A stretch of 64,000 bases of DNA. Origin: Sipunculus nudus (taxonomy: Eukaryota; Annelida; Sipuncula; Golfingiida; Sipunculidae). This document shows, piece after piece, positions 23,249-37,200 of the stretch (position 1 is its first letter; each line of letters starts with the position of its first letter). The notes under the pieces were generated by a model, which had not been told where the DNA came from, made no database searches, and worked only from the letters and a program-made list of their open reading frames with translations. Where the stretch lies: assembly GCA_026874595.1 (NCBI GenBank), contig CM049318.1, forward strand, positions 7,916,741 to 7,980,740, in the 5' to 3' direction. The translations under genes and the position numbers were made by a program.

Positions 23249-23689
23249 AACATCGTGACATTGTGAGGGTAGTGGATCAGAAGGATTAAAAAAAACATGA
23301 ACAAATATTATTTTAAGGGGATTGTTCTAATGATTCCAGTAAAATGAGCTAAATTCTCAAAAATTGAAATTAAGGTAATCATTCCATTGTTTAAAAAAGT
23401 AAGTTAAGATATTAAATTGGTCTGTTCATCATAAGATTGATTTAGTTTGGGTTAAATTAATCTTTGAAATGTACATTGCACAAGATGGTTTGTAAATTGG
23501 ACCCTTTACAGTTTTATATTACCAAGAAAATTTGTATTTAAAAAGGTGGTTATTATTATTGTTTTGTATTTTTGTCTTTTTTTTTAATATAAAATGTCCA
23601 GTGTGTAGAATGATGTGCATGTAATCATAAAATATTCTGTTAATGTCTGTGACTCACACAGAGCAAACACTAATCTCTGATCTTAGCAT

Positions 23690-24490
23690 ATTATTAGCTC
23701 AGATGACGGTTAGTTCTTTAGTTGTCAGTTGTGAAGCAGGGGGCGAGTTTCTTAGAAAATCCAACACAATGTTTGTATCCCATGTTGTCTGGTAGCGTGG
23801 GTCATCTGAGCTATAGTGCATGATCACCCTTTGTCTGGCTGTCCGGCCGTTAACAAGGCACAAATTGTAACCATTAGACCTAGGAACTTCTAACTGTACA
23901 TCAAGGGAGGTCCTGGGAAAATCTCTTTGGAAATCCAAAATTAGGTCATGGTGACCTTTATTTTGTGACATACAGGCAGAAAAAATGATTTTGAGCACCA
24001 AGACAGTCAGACGGGGCACAAATTGTATCCATTAGGCCTAGAAACCTCCTACCAGACATTTTGGGAGATCCTAGGCAAATGTCCTTGGAAACCTGAAACT
24101 AAGTCACTGTGACCTCTATTCTGCGACCTATAGGGAAAAAATGTAATATGAGCATCCTGAATGTCAGATGGGGACAAATTGTATATGTGAGGCCTAGAAG
24201 CTTCTAACATAAAATCCTGGGGGTTTCTGGGCAAATCTCCTTGGAAACCTGAAATTAGGTCATGGTGACCTATATTTTATGACCTATGGGCCTAAAACAT
24301 GATTTTGAGCACCAAGACAGTGACCTATATTCTGCGACCTATAGGAAAAGATGTCGTATGAACACCCTGAATGTCAGATGGGCACAAATCATATCTGTTA
24401 GGCCTAGAACCTTCTTACACAATTTCCTGGGAGGCTCTAGGCAAATCTCCTTGAAAACCTGAAATAAGGTCTTGGTGACCTACATTTTTT
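23690..24490 (-). mobile_element. Dispersed element with TTAGCTCAG end and 300-bp internal tandem units
   Basis: Begins near TTAGCTCAGATGAC and CATCTGAGCTATAG, the reverse of the element end seen at 40536. Internal units recur with GAAACCTGAAATTAGGTCA, TGGTGACCTATATT and GTATCCATTAGGCCTAG. Related sequence lies at 27570-27870, 39580-40560 and 44440-44665. Confidence 0.7.
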
Positions 24491-25890
24491 AGCTCAGCTG
24501 ACTATAAGTCATCTGAGCTATAGTCATGGTCCATTGTCCGTCGTCCGTCCGTCTGTCGTGCCGTCTGGATGTCCGTCCGTAAGACTGGCACGTTTCAACA
24601 CCGTTGGACCTACGAATCTGAATTTCGGCATACAGTTAGATGTCCCCATAATCTCCTACCATGCCAAAAATTGGGTCAATAGGACTTCGTTCCTTTGAGA
24701 TATTAAGGAAAAACCTCAATTTTTTATTAGAAATCTATTTTCACACTTCAGGACTGCCTAATATCAAAACCACTCGTCTGGTTTTCTTCATATTTACCAT
24801 AAATATTCCTCTATATAGTTCCTATGTACATGCCAGATATTAAGTCAGTATTATATAATTTAAAAAAGTTATTGGCCCAAACATAATGCACTTTGTAAAA
24901 AAATCAGGAAGATATTTGGTCACTTAAGACCCAAAGTGTTAAAGGTAGGGACTTTTTTCCAGTAATACAACTTTAATTAATCAATATTTAATTGTAGACC
25001 AAAAATTAGATCAAAATCTGTTAATTTTTTTTAAATATTGGCAAAAATATAAAATTGGTACCTTAAATTTTGCCCAACTTTGGCCATGGCACGTTTTTTT
25101 CCTGTAAGTACTGTGGATTTAATTTTCACACCATGTATACATAAGGATTTAAATCTGTTAAAATCTGAAATTTGAAAATAAAAGCTGCAAAATTAGGCTA
25201 GTTATTGAATTTTTTTGGAGGCTCTTGTTGTATTCCCTTACATTGTCAAGCAGTCCACTTTGATGACTGTAGGTCATTCAGTGCACATCTCTATGCTCCC
25301 CAGGCTGTTGACATAATTTTAGATGTCCCCAAAATCTCCTACCATACCGAAAATTGGGTCATTAGGACTTTGTTCCTTCGAGATATTAAGGAAAAAAACT
25401 CCGTTTTCCATAAAAGAAAGCCATTGTTACACTTCAAGGCTGCCTAATATCAAAACCACTGATCTGTTTTTGATCGTATTTAGTATTCACATTCTTTTAT
25501 ACATTTTCTATGAACATACCAAAAATTAGGTCAGTATTGAATATTATTTTGAAGTTATGGGCCAAAACATAATGCAATTTTTTAAAAAATCAGGAAATAT
25601 ATTTACTCACATGAGAATTGCTGAACCTAGAGACCTTTTTTCAGGAATATAACTTTATTTAATCAAAATTCAATTGTTTACCCAAAATTAGATCTGAATT
25701 TTGCAAATTTTTCAAGTTATTAGCATAAATAAAAAACAATACCTTAAATTTTGTCCAACTTTGGCACTGTTGATTTAATTTTCCCAGCATATATGCATAA
25801 GGATTTAATCTTTTAAAATCTGAACTTTCAAAAGAAATTGATTGGAATGAATAGCTTTTATTCATGTTTTCACACACCATGTCAAGTGTT
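24488..25890 (-). mobile_element. Related element with 681-bp tandem duplication
   Basis: Starts TTAGCTCAGCTGACTATAAG (a hairpin end), then GTCCGTCC-type sequence. TTAGATGTCCCC, CTCCTACCAT, TTGGGTCA and GAGATATTAAGGAAAAA occur near 24638 and again near 25319. Confidence 0.72.
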
Positions 25891-27559
25891 GTTTACATCT
25901 AGCCCACCTAGTAGTACAGCCTTCACTTGCATTATGTAACCCACCCCAGGCAGCTTACCTTGGCCCAGCTTGGCCACTACTAGCAGGCTTCCCCTCGCCC
26001 TGCACTCATCCCCCCCCAGCTGGTGCATAAACTAGATGAATGTTATAATTTTTCTGTATTTTATTTTATTCTTTGACATGCTACATTTTAGATTTTGTAT
26101 TGAACCACCAGGGTTACAGTGATTAAAGTGTACATTTAATTGTGTCCACAAAGTGGTGTATTGCTGTGAAAGTCTGGATGTTCATGAGATAAGTAATTCC
26201 TTACTTCAGAAGAGTAAAAACTTCACCAGGTGTGAAATTGACTATTAATTCCAGTAATTAATTAAAACTGGGATAGTAATTAGCACAATGATATTGTTTG
26301 TCCCTCATTCAACCAACAATGTGTATACTTTATTTGAAAAGATGTTTTATTTTGTCAAATTTACTTTTATTTTAAAATTAAGCATATCCTGAAAACTCCA
26401 ATATGCAAAACTTTTTAATAGTGATTCAAGGAATATTCTTGTAGATGCCATGTTGTGGCATTATTTTCATTTAAAATCAGTTAAAACATTTATGATTTAA
26501 AAATAATAAAATATATGTGTATGCATAATATGACCCAATGTTTTTTACTCTGTATATATAATGATTGCAACTTTTGCAACAATTCTAATATTTTAACTTA
26601 TATTTTCAGGTTTTTTAATTAAAAATTTATAAACCTGTAAATAAAAAAATGATACAGATAAAAACTTCTTAATGGAAAAAGTGGATCTGTAGGATTATAT
26701 ATAAACTTAAATGCATTATTCTCTTGAAAGTGAAATAAAGGTATTAGTCCATTCTGTCCACTTGCCTGTCCATCTGTAAATTTTCGTATGCAACACAGTA
26801 TCTCAAAACTTTTACTGTTTTTCTTCATGACAGTCTTGTCAGAGTATTAGTTTGCAATCATATATTTAGAACTTTACTATAACCAAGGAGGGCCCCTTTC
26901 CTCTTAGCTTTTCATATTCTTATATAAATGAAAAACATTACAATAGAATATTTCTACATCCACCTTCGTGCTGCCCTCACTTTTCCCTTCTCCGAACCCC
27001 ATCCCAAAGTCAGCCTCAGTAAGCAAGAACAAGATGAATCAGATATATTCATACTTTAATATTTTGTATAACTATTCGTCCATAGGTACCTATGTACATG
27101 CCAGAAATCATGTCAATATTGTGTAATATGTAGACATAGTGGGCATCACAATAATGTACCTTGTCAAGACTAAAAGAGATATTGTGTCATACAGTCACAT
27201 ATTCATAAATCACTTCATCAGCATAGTTAATTATAACATCATATCTGTCAAATTGAACGCTTGCAGACTACCATACACTTTAGATCCTTCAACAAATAGC
27301 CTTATCATCTACTACTGCTTATTACTGCTGTCATTGCATTCATATTTGCTCAAATATATCACAATTTTCAACCCCTCCTAAATAAATAAAAAATAAACCA
27401 CTTTATTTGACTCTATTAATCCATCAGTCAGGTAATTTCATTTATCATTTACTCACATATTACATAACATTCCTTTATAATAGCCCAACATGTACATGAT
27501 ATTCATAAGCTTTATCGACTCAATATAGTATCACAGTGGAGAAACATTTATAGTCCAAT

Positions 27560-27880
27560 CACGATCAGCTGAAATTAGGTCATGGTGACCTATATTGTGT
27601 GATCTATTTGCTGAAAAATGGTTTTGCGCACCAAGACAGACAAGGCACAAATTGTATCCATTAGTCCTAGACTCTTCTAACATGACATTCAAGGAAATCC
27701 TTGGCAATTCTCCTTGGAAACCTGAAATTGGATCATGGTGACCTATATTCTGCTAGCTATGGACCAGAAACATGATATTGAGCACCCAGACAGACAGGGT
27801 ACACATTTTATCCATTTTCCTTGGATCCCTCTATTGTGAAATCCAGGGGAGTCCTGGGCAGGTCTCCTATGAATCCTGAT
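27560..27880 (-). repeat. Fragment of the AGGTCA/TGACCT element family
   Basis: Two partial units with GAAATTAGGTCATGGTGACC and CCTGAAATTGGATCATGGTG. The surroundings (25900-27560) are AT-rich with nothing recognised. Confidence 0.7.
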
Positions 27881-28146
27881 ATTTTTATTTTCTGTCCATT
27901 TTATCAACACTGTAACTTAAGCAATAGGCTATTCTCACAGACAATATATAACATTAATAAAAAAACAGAAGCACCCAGTCAAAATTAGCTGAGTGTCGTA
28001 GCCCATGGGCCACTTGTATTTGTGAACAATTTTGATGTGACCTTTGACCATTATTATTTCTTGAGTTTAAGAAACCTTTTCTTTTACCACTAAAAGATTA
28101 TTATCACTTTATTTTACATGTTGTTTTTCACTCTCCTGTCTTGCAG

Positions 28147-28166
28147 TGAGGTATGGTAAGAAGTAA
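28147..28166 (+). CDS. AKAP9: Alternative last coding exon of the scaffold gene
   Basis: A very strong acceptor (CACTCTCCTGTCTTGCAG, ending 28146) matches the phase of the donor at 23222. Joined, the protein would end LDA-VRYGKK with TAA at 28164-28166. The 4.9-kb stretch between is full of dispersed repeats, as expected of an intron. Undecided between this and the stop at 23248. Confidence 0.5.
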
Positions 28167-30533
28167 ATAGCACTTCTATCTGGAGAGAGCACATTCCAAC
28201 TACGGGAACAAACACCACAAGTCAAACTTCAATATGATCTCTCACAGACCCCAACACCAGGAATCAACCAGTGGTGCACATCATTCTGGTCATGTGATTA
28301 TGATTATCATAATATATGCAAACACTGACCTAATTTCAGCATGATATTACATGGTTTTGATTTATGTTGTTTCTGCCCAGAGAAGGGAAATCTGAAAGGT
28401 TCATATTCATGAATGTATGATGACACAAGCAGAGGGGTCTATTTGTTTCTAAATTCCATAATGATGTATTTATCAGTCTCACCATTTCTTAAAACAATTT
28501 TATAAAATTCCACAAACAATGTCAGGTGTCCATTTTAAATTAGTGGCCATCCAGGTCAAATATAAATGCCAAGTAGATCGTTTCATCTATTGTTGAATTA
28601 TGACCTAGTTACCTGTGGAATCTTACCTGGCTTGCAATTTGTTATTACTAATGTGTCATATTAACTCTTCTTGCTGTATATCCTGTTGATACAAAGGGAC
28701 TTAAGCATGTTTGGTAACACATGCAGAGTACATGATACATGATGAATATTTGTTTTAATTGAAATGTTCATTTGCTCAGTGAATTTTCACAAGTACTGTA
28801 TATGTATGATATCCTGAACAGCATGTTTCATTGTTTCTTTATAGAATAAATAAGATGTTTGATAATGTTCTTGTTAATATTCACAGCTTCCTTGAGGCCT
28901 GGCATATACTATCTAGTAAAGAAAGATAGAAAAAGCTTGTAGACTGGATCAAAAAGTGAAAAGGCTATAAAGATATGTTGTAACATTATTCATGATACAG
29001 TAAAACCGTGAAATTACCACTACCAACAGGACCTTGAAAAAGCGGTCCCTATTTCAAGGTGGTCGCCATACAAAGGTGGTCTTCAGGTGATTTTTTGCTG
29101 TATTAATATATTTATTAAAAAGTTGATCTATGGGACCTGCTGAAAACTCGGTGAAGGATCAAGTTTTGTCTGATTAATGACCTTGACCTTTCTTTGCTTT
29201 TGGCTGGTTTTGCAAGATAGGCTCTCACGCATAAGTGGGATCCATGACAAAATGGCCCATGGGTTCTTGCCATGTTTGCCATTCTAGTTGTAAGGTGCAG
29301 GCTTCTTTACACATCGAGTTGAGATTAAATTATAGTCTTCACAGTTTGTTCCACATATGCTTCACTGTTCTAGAAATAAACTGTAACTCAGTATTGAATC
29401 TGTATGGATTACTACACAATGTTCCAGGAATAAACAGCAAACTTTGGTTTTGTAATCTGTTTGGGTTTAATCAGCTTGTGTCTGCAGACGCTTCCCGTCC
29501 AGAGAGTTGTGTTACTGGCCACAAAATCAGTTTAAACTCCAGCACATGTTGTGATATACATTTTTTAATGTTTGTTTAAAAAGCTATTTATTCTTATATT
29601 AGTGTAGTCTGTCATAAGTGTCTGTTATGTATATATATATATATATCACATTAACATAATTATTTCCTGTATGTCAGATGTTTAGACTTGGGGTTTGTAC
29701 ATATATGTGCATCATAATTGTACTATGCACTTCCATTGTGGAAGTGATACAAGAGTTTTGTTTTATATTTCTGGCATAATTTTTGCAGAGATCTGTGTAA
29801 TGGTGCTCTAGGTAAAGGCAGATGTGCTAGTATGAAGTTGTAACAATTGTGTACATGTACACAAATAGCCTGTGTGTGCCACGGATACGGTTTCTGTTTG
29901 CACTGTGATATACCTTTAGGACTGGTTTACTGAAGGTGTGTGAAATTCACAGGAAGGTGCTTGTTAGTATGAATATATTTGTGTGTATGCAATTAAACCT
30001 GGACTTAAACACACCATACCTTATATACCATTAACCTTAAACACAGTAGCTCTGTCATTGTATTATACTGTAATGTTTGAATTAGTTCATATCCTTCATT
30101 AGTTCATACAATTCATATAAAAAAAAGGAAGTGATATAGTCTCTTGGAATTAAGGATTTCCTGTGTAATAGGGAAATTTTCATCAAGTTTCTTTAACATC
30201 TTCACTTAAATATTGCCTGTTCATATATAATACAGGGATTTACGTGTGGACAGTTACATTGCAGTGGTATGAAAAATATAATTTAATTGGTCAACCTGGC
30301 CCTTCATTTTAATATCTAATGTATGATCAGCCGGTGCAGATGATACGGAAATCCTATGCAAGATGAAATTGACTCAGTGCAGTAGTAACACAGATGACGC
30401 AGACATTATTAGAATGACAAAAACATTCTGGTAGATATTGTGTGCTGGTGTAAGTTTCATTTTCAGGTCTTTACATTAAATAATAAGCACAGTGCCTATG
30501 CCAGATAGATGTACAAACACTTTGTACAATAAA
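28167..30533 (+). other. AKAP9: Possible 3' UTR of the scaffold gene
   Basis: AT-rich, no coding exon seen. AATAAA occurs near 28844 and at 30528-30533. A 107-bp MITE (28996-29102) sits inside. The 114-residue ORF near 29235 shows no domain and is not called. The assignment depends on the exon at 28147 being real. Confidence 0.35.
28996..29102. mobile_element. 107-bp MITE with TACAGTAAAA / TTTTGCTGTA ends
   Basis: Short inverted ends bound a GGTGGTC-containing body. A related end (GAGGTGGTCTTAAGGTGATG, then GTTTACTGTA) lies at 44953-45012. TA at the termini would suit a mariner-type element. Confidence 0.6.
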
Positions 30534-30784
30534 ACAGTCCTTACGGACATGAAACTTGCACCTGTGTTTTTGTTTATGCTTGGATCAGGAAGTTTCATAA
30601 ATGGGTCACAATAATTGTTTAACACCATTTCTCAGAGAAACCAAGTTTATATATATATTTTTTTAATTGGTCAAATAGAAAGGGAGAAGTTCTCTGTTTT
30701 ATAAATCTGGCAAAAATTTTTTTTTTTTCATTCTCCCCTGTAAATCAGGTGCTAAAATTCTTGCTGGGGAAGCCAAACCTACAG

Positions 30785-30790
30785 TTTATT
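30785..30790 (-). terminator. CROT: Possible CROT poly(A) signal
   Basis: TTTATT on the + strand, i.e. AATAAA on the minus strand. If used, the CROT 3' UTR would be about 3.4 kb and would end within 300 bp of the scaffold gene's AATAAA at 30528. No transcript data, so weak. Confidence 0.25.
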
Positions 30791-31544
30791 TGAAGGTGGT
30801 CTGACAATGAGTGATAATAACATCATGAGAGATTGACATGGTTTATTAAAAAGACTGAATGACAGCTGACTATACAGTATGACAAATATGACATGGAAAT
30901 AAAAATTGCATTGATAAGCATAACTGTCATAAGAGACAGAAACATGCATTATGATAAGTGCAGTAAAACTAGTCATGATTCGCATCAGTACATATGAATA
31001 AGAATCCTGTTAAGTAACTTCTTCCGGAATGCTGCAAGTCAAAGTCTGTGGTGTAAAAAAATATACAGGAACAGCGGTCCAAATGTATTGCCTAAAGAAT
31101 TAAAAGTTTGACATCAAGAAATCACAATACCTGTTTGAATTCCAAAGCTGAGAAACCAAAATTCTGACATCAAGTTCCCACTTTATTCAGAGGAAGAGTC
31201 CGATCTCAAAAGCTCTTATAAAATGTCCTCCAGAGTACATTTTACAATGTGTGGTGTAATCTTTTCCTTTATATCTGATTGGAAAACTATAATCATAAAA
31301 AAATATGAATTTAACATGAAACATCCTTGTTATTTTTCCTTGGCCCTGCCATCGAGAATAATGATACTTGTTCAAATAATGACAATCCTAAAATTTAATT
31401 TCCCTCAAACATCATTTACTTACTAACCTCTGATGCTTTGCAGATAAGTGATGAAATATAAGTAAAATTATAATGCCCACACTTAATTTATTAAGCTTTA
31501 ACTCTGGCCAGAGATGTCAATATTGTGTTCTCACTAATGGCAGT

Positions 31545-31835
31545 TATTAATACATCATGGCTCAAAGGTAGAGTCTGTTGGGCTTTTACACCCAAGACAA
31601 CTGGCTCATCAGGCCAGGGCTTATCCCGGTTTCTGTAACGTGAAGCGACTAGTCCATTGCAGGTTAGCTTTCCAGTATTTACTGGTACCTATTTCTACTG
31701 TTGGCTGAACAGAGGCACACTTGTGGTTTGAACCTTGCTGAAGGGTCTTGGTATGGTGGGGGTCTGGCTGGGATTCGAACTCGCTAATTCTCGATCATGA
31801 GCTGGTAACCTTAACCATTACACCACCGAACCCCC
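31545..31835 (-). mobile_element. tRNA-derived SINE, second family
   Basis: On the minus strand box A-like GGTGTAATGGTTAAGGTTAC and box B-like GAGTTCGAATCCC lie near 31820 and 31775, followed by a body with TTGCAATGGACTAGTCGCTT at the far end. The head differs from the SINE at 20401. Confidence 0.75.
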
Positions 31836-33179
31836 ACATGGCACATGTCATGGCACATACACAGATATTAAAACTTTCATCAGATGATTTTTCTAGCTAT
31901 AGATAAGCCAGGGGTGTATTTTGTCTAGTATATATATTATAACTGTACTATACATGGACATGTAGCTTATTTGCTGACCAATAATAGGAATAGAGCACAT
32001 TAATTTAAACCTGGAAAAATACACCTTTAATCACTGGCAAGTGGTAACCTTGATAAAACTGTATGTGACACAATGAGCTAGCACCTCAGGTGATTAATGT
32101 TTTAAGTACATGTTATTTCAGATCCCTAAAGAGTGCCCCATTCCCATTTATAACCAGAATTTTCCTTTGTCAAGTAAGTAACTTGAATATCTCACTGATG
32201 TCACGCTAGGACTGTCAAGTCGAGTCATGGTACAAGGAAGCTGACCATATTCGATATGTTTTCTACATCACTGAACTGTAACAGATAAGTTATCTGTATT
32301 TTCACACTGGACATAACAGTAAAATAAAATATATACATATTAAGTAATTAAAAAATACCTCAGTGTTTATATACAATAAAAATCGTAAAGTGATATCAAT
32401 CACACATATCCTAAAAACCTGACGCATCAAAAATTAAAGATTAAGTTAACATTTGTAAGTGACTGCTCACACATAAATAACAGTTTGGCATGGTGTATCT
32501 TGAAAGATGAAATTATTAAGAAGTGCTGTTAAAAGTGTGTAAAGATAATACAGCTTGTAATTATCACAGAGATATAAATACAATGTCATGAAAATGTGCC
32601 TGGCCATGTTAAGTTTTATATTCTTTTACTGTAATATTTATAGTGTCATGGCATGCAATGATACAACAAGTCACGTTTTCTTTAAAACAGAAAATGTAGA
32701 GTGTTCTGTGGCTCCTTGGTGAGAGGACAGTGTTGTGATAAACATAAACAAAAGTGGTCACTGGTCACCCAGACAAACTCAACCTTCCACACAAGTGCTA
32801 CCATCTGCCAACAAAGACATGAACTACTGTTAGTTCCATCAGGGGGCACCCTCTGAAAATTGCAGTTTTCCTCCTAACTCAAATGTGACCACACCAATTT
32901 TATGGTGCAGTGGAATGCCGGCCTAATTAATGTTAGGTGAAAAACTTCATGACCAAAAATAAAATCGACATTCATTTAAATGTAAGGTTCAGAAATTTTC
33001 ATTCAAGAACTGTTTTTACATAATTAGTGGCAGTTCTGCTCCATAAAATCATATGTTAAAATACTCTATTTTTAACTGATGAAACTGTTGCTACAAGTTC
33101 TCAACACAACATCACCAGACATCAGTAGAACTCCACAATAATATAATACTAACAGATATCACATAAAATAAATTAGGTT

Positions 33180-33478
33180 TCTTAGGCAAACATATGCACA
33201 GAAAGGCATTTTTCATTTTGTACCAATATATTGGAAAGGTGAACTCCCAGATGTTCAAATAATGAAAAATACACAAAAACGTATTATATTCCTTTGCAAA
33301 ATGTTAACTTGGAAACCCTGAGCTACCCTGGTAACCTGCACTATTATAACTTCATATCGCTGATGGAATCATAGAACCTGATATGCGGAGGAGCAGAGCC
33401 AAAACAGAACCAAGTATCAGTCTTAACCCCAGCCCTGTTCTTACTTTGTTAAGATATATTTTGTTTACTAATTTGTCT
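33180..33478 (+). repeat. Dispersed repeat, copy 2
   Basis: Same family as 9180-9475, diverged by substitutions and small indels. It lies in the CROT 3' region. Confidence 0.8.
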
Positions 33479-33622
33479 AACATGCGGCAAGTTTTGCTTG
33501 GACTGTGTCAATCATGGCATTCACTCAGCTTTACCTCATGATGCCATGCATGCCCCACGCCTCATAAAACCTTGTGTGATGCATAATATTTCACTGGGCT
33601 ATAACCAATACTTACACTGGCC

Positions 33623-33790
<168 letters not shown>

Positions 33791-34152
33791 AATACTGTAG
33801 CAGCACTGACAGATATCACAACCTTATAATGGTCAGTATTTCCTAGATTAAGTCTAACAGATGAGGTCATGGTTTACACTGAAACAACTGTTTACCGATG
33901 TCACAGTGTCATTAAAGAAAATTAATACACAAAGTAGCACCTAGGCACGTCCTGGATTAGAATTTCAAATGTACATGTGCCCCTGTCACTTGATCAAGTG
34001 TCCAACATTTCATACTCTCCTCATAAAAACACATCTTTTCATAATCATATTCTCTTTAAAATTTATAAACATTTCCTAGCATAATTTGATATCAAGCTTT
34101 TTGTCCATATGAATAAATTTATGACAGAGGGAATTACCACCTTTGTGTTTTT

Positions 34153-34288
34153 TCACATTTTAGCAGCAGATGGCGCTACACGTTCCAGCAGCGCCTTCAT
34201 CTCGTCCAGACACTGACTGATCATGTTGTACAGCCGACGATTGTCTGACTCTTTATCAGACTTATAAGAGCTGATGAAAAATTTCACT
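34153..34288 (-). CDS. CROT: CROT exon 15 with stop and PTS1-like end
   Basis: Acceptor TATTTACAG. Residues 581-625: RVKFFISSYKSDKESD, a terminal helix, and PSAAKM with TGA at 34155-34153. AKM fits the small-basic-hydrophobic rule of peroxisomal type 1 signals; mammalian CROT ends THL. Confidence 0.93.
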
Positions 34289-37200
34289 CTGTAAATATAA
34301 AAGTTGATCATATACACAATATAAACATTTATATTAAATAATGACAATCCACTGAGTAATTTGCGGACTTGTGAAAATGTGTGATGTGGTATTCTTTAGC
34401 ATCATGAAATGAAAATATTTACATAGATGTTACTGGGAAATTAAGACTATAATACATGTATTCTAATTTCATTTTATTTTTTCAAATTAAAATTTTGTAT
34501 ATTCTGAGTGATGTATTTTTTATAAGTGTTTGTTTGTAAATAGATTAAAATAGAGAAAAAAGTTGAAGTTGTTATAAGTAATACACCCATAAGATTTCTG
34601 GATAGTACAGAATTAACAAAAGCCTTTTTTCAAAGAAAACTTAATGAAAGCATTTCACTGAAATAAGAAAACAGTATCCACCTTGAGAAACTTGTCAATA
34701 CAATGGAATGAGAGAGACTTTCTTATTAAATGAATGACCTCATGAGATATGCAGATTTAACAAATGATCCACATCTGACAGAATCATACTGATCCCATAA
34801 TGGTTTTGTATTTTATCTAGACTTATTGATGTAATAAATGATCTCCAACAGAAAGAAACATACTAATTTTAATATATGATCCATATCTAAGAAAGACTTA
34901 ATAATGCAATGAATCTGAAGATTCAATAAATGATCCCAATCAGAGAGAGAGAGAGACCTAATGATTCAATCAATAATCCCTTTCCCCAGAAACATACTGA
35001 TTCAATAAATGATCCCTATCGGAGAGAGATCTACTGATTCAATAAATGATCCCTATCTAAGGGAAACATACTGATTCAATCAATGATCCCTCTCCCCAGA
35101 AACATACTGATTCAATTAATGATCCCTATCTCAGAGAGATGTACTAATTCAATAAATGATCCTTATCTAAGGGAAACATACTGATTCAATCAATGATCCC
35201 TTCCCCCAGAAACATACTGATTCAATAAATGATCCCTATCTCAGAGAGACTTACTGATTCAATAAATGATCCCTATCTCAGAGAGACCTACTAATTCAAT
35301 TAATGATCCCGATACAAAGATACATACTGACCTGATAAATGACCCTTATCTGTGATTAATGTACCGGTTTAATGAATGATTCCGATATGAGAGTGATGTA
35401 CTGATTAAACCAGAAATTTTTGAAATGCCATAGTATCCCCATACAATTAACCTATAACCCGATCTTAAAAGCCCACTTCTTGACAAGACCAAGGCCACCG
35501 GGGTCCAGATGACAAATGTTTGAACTGGTCTGACATCTTGGTTGAGACAATTTGTGTATCAAATTTGAAGAAAAGAAAAGCAGTTTTTCAAAAGTTATGG
35601 GGTTCACGAAAGTCCTACAGTTCTTAAGGTTTGACCATGAACACCAAGGTCAAGGTCACTAGTTTTGAAAAAAATCTGAGATAATGGTGGAAATATTTTA
35701 ACTGTCAAATTTGAATGAAACAGATGCAGTACTTCAAAAGGGGGTAAAAAAAATCCTGTAGACCGTAAAATCTGTGAAATTTCGTACAGAAAAAAATAAT
35801 TAAATTTGTGGAAGTCAGAAATTTAACAGTCCATTTCAGCAGTTTTAAAATTATGGTCTTGACAAGTTGAGATGCCTCGTCGGCAGTGGGCGATAATAGG
35901 AGCCTCAAGTATTCACTCGCCGATTTTGCATTCATCCGTGTGAACCATGAAGTTTCATGAATAAAAACATTATTTTCTATACTTGTGTTGTTTATTTTAT
36001 ATTAAATCACTTTGGAAAAGTAATCTTAAAAAGTATATCTGAAGGATTTAATCCTGTCATGAAGCTCGACACCCGTACATGCTTGCGTGACATCCGGGGC
36101 TTTGCCCGGAGACATCGTTTTTCAGTTGGCTTACGCATGGAAATCCCCACTAATGGTGCACAAAAAACTAGAGGTCTTTTGATCACTTAAAGAGTTAATC
36201 GATCCTGATTTTCCAATATCAAATATCCAACCTCCGTAAAACTTCATGAACGTCTGCCAGCTCTTTGATGTACCGTTTGATCTCGTGTGACTTGATTGTT
36301 GGGTGATACAGTACCCGGGTCGTTCTGGTGTGATATTCAAGATATTTATTTTAAATTTTTTAATGGAAATTAGCATTAATTTTCAAACTGATTAACATTG
36401 CTATTACATACACCAGAGCGCTGAGCTTGCTTGAAAGAGACCAATTTGAACCTGGCTTACACACGGAAATCCCCCTTTACGGTGCACGCAAAGCTAGTGT
36501 TCTTGAGATCATTTACGGAGTTAATCCTGATTATCCAATTTCCAACCTCCGTCAAACTTCATGGACGTCTGTCAGTTATTCATGGCGTGTCGCTCGCACC
36601 CCGGACAATTAAGCAACTCACATAAGAGATATTTTAATTTTTTTCTATTGTCGCTGAAACAAAAATCTTAGTTTTCAGTCAAATTACATTCTATATGATG
36701 TAGATATTAATTATCAATAGCATGGCATTCACATCGATCGGACCGGTAGGCTTGTTCAAAACCAGATAACAGGGTGAGGTTACGTCAGTGTTACATTCAC
36801 GGCAGTCCTGCTAACGTCAAATATGGCGTAACAGACCATCGGCAGTTCGAAATTTAACATGTCATTTTAATAATTATGGTTACTGAAGAAAGACCATGTA
36901 CGAAATTCATCGAGGTACGAAATTTCACAGATTTTACGGTAGTTTGGGGATTTAACCTTGAAGACCAAGCTCAAGGTCACCAGTCTTTCAAACATGTCTG
37001 AGGTTTAGCTGGAAACAATCTGTGTACCACATTTGAAGAGAAAAAATAGGGTACCAGTACTTGAAAAGTTATTGGGTTCACAAAATTCCTATATATCCGC
37101 AGATTTAACTTAGAAGATTAAGGTCCAATTTTTCAAACTCTTTTAACAAAACTTTTTCATTTTGATTTTCAGAAAGATACATCTATCCACTTGAGAAAAA

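Noticed and set aside
29235-29579. 114-residue + strand ORF
   Set aside because: No domain, no splice context, ordinary intronic or UTR composition.
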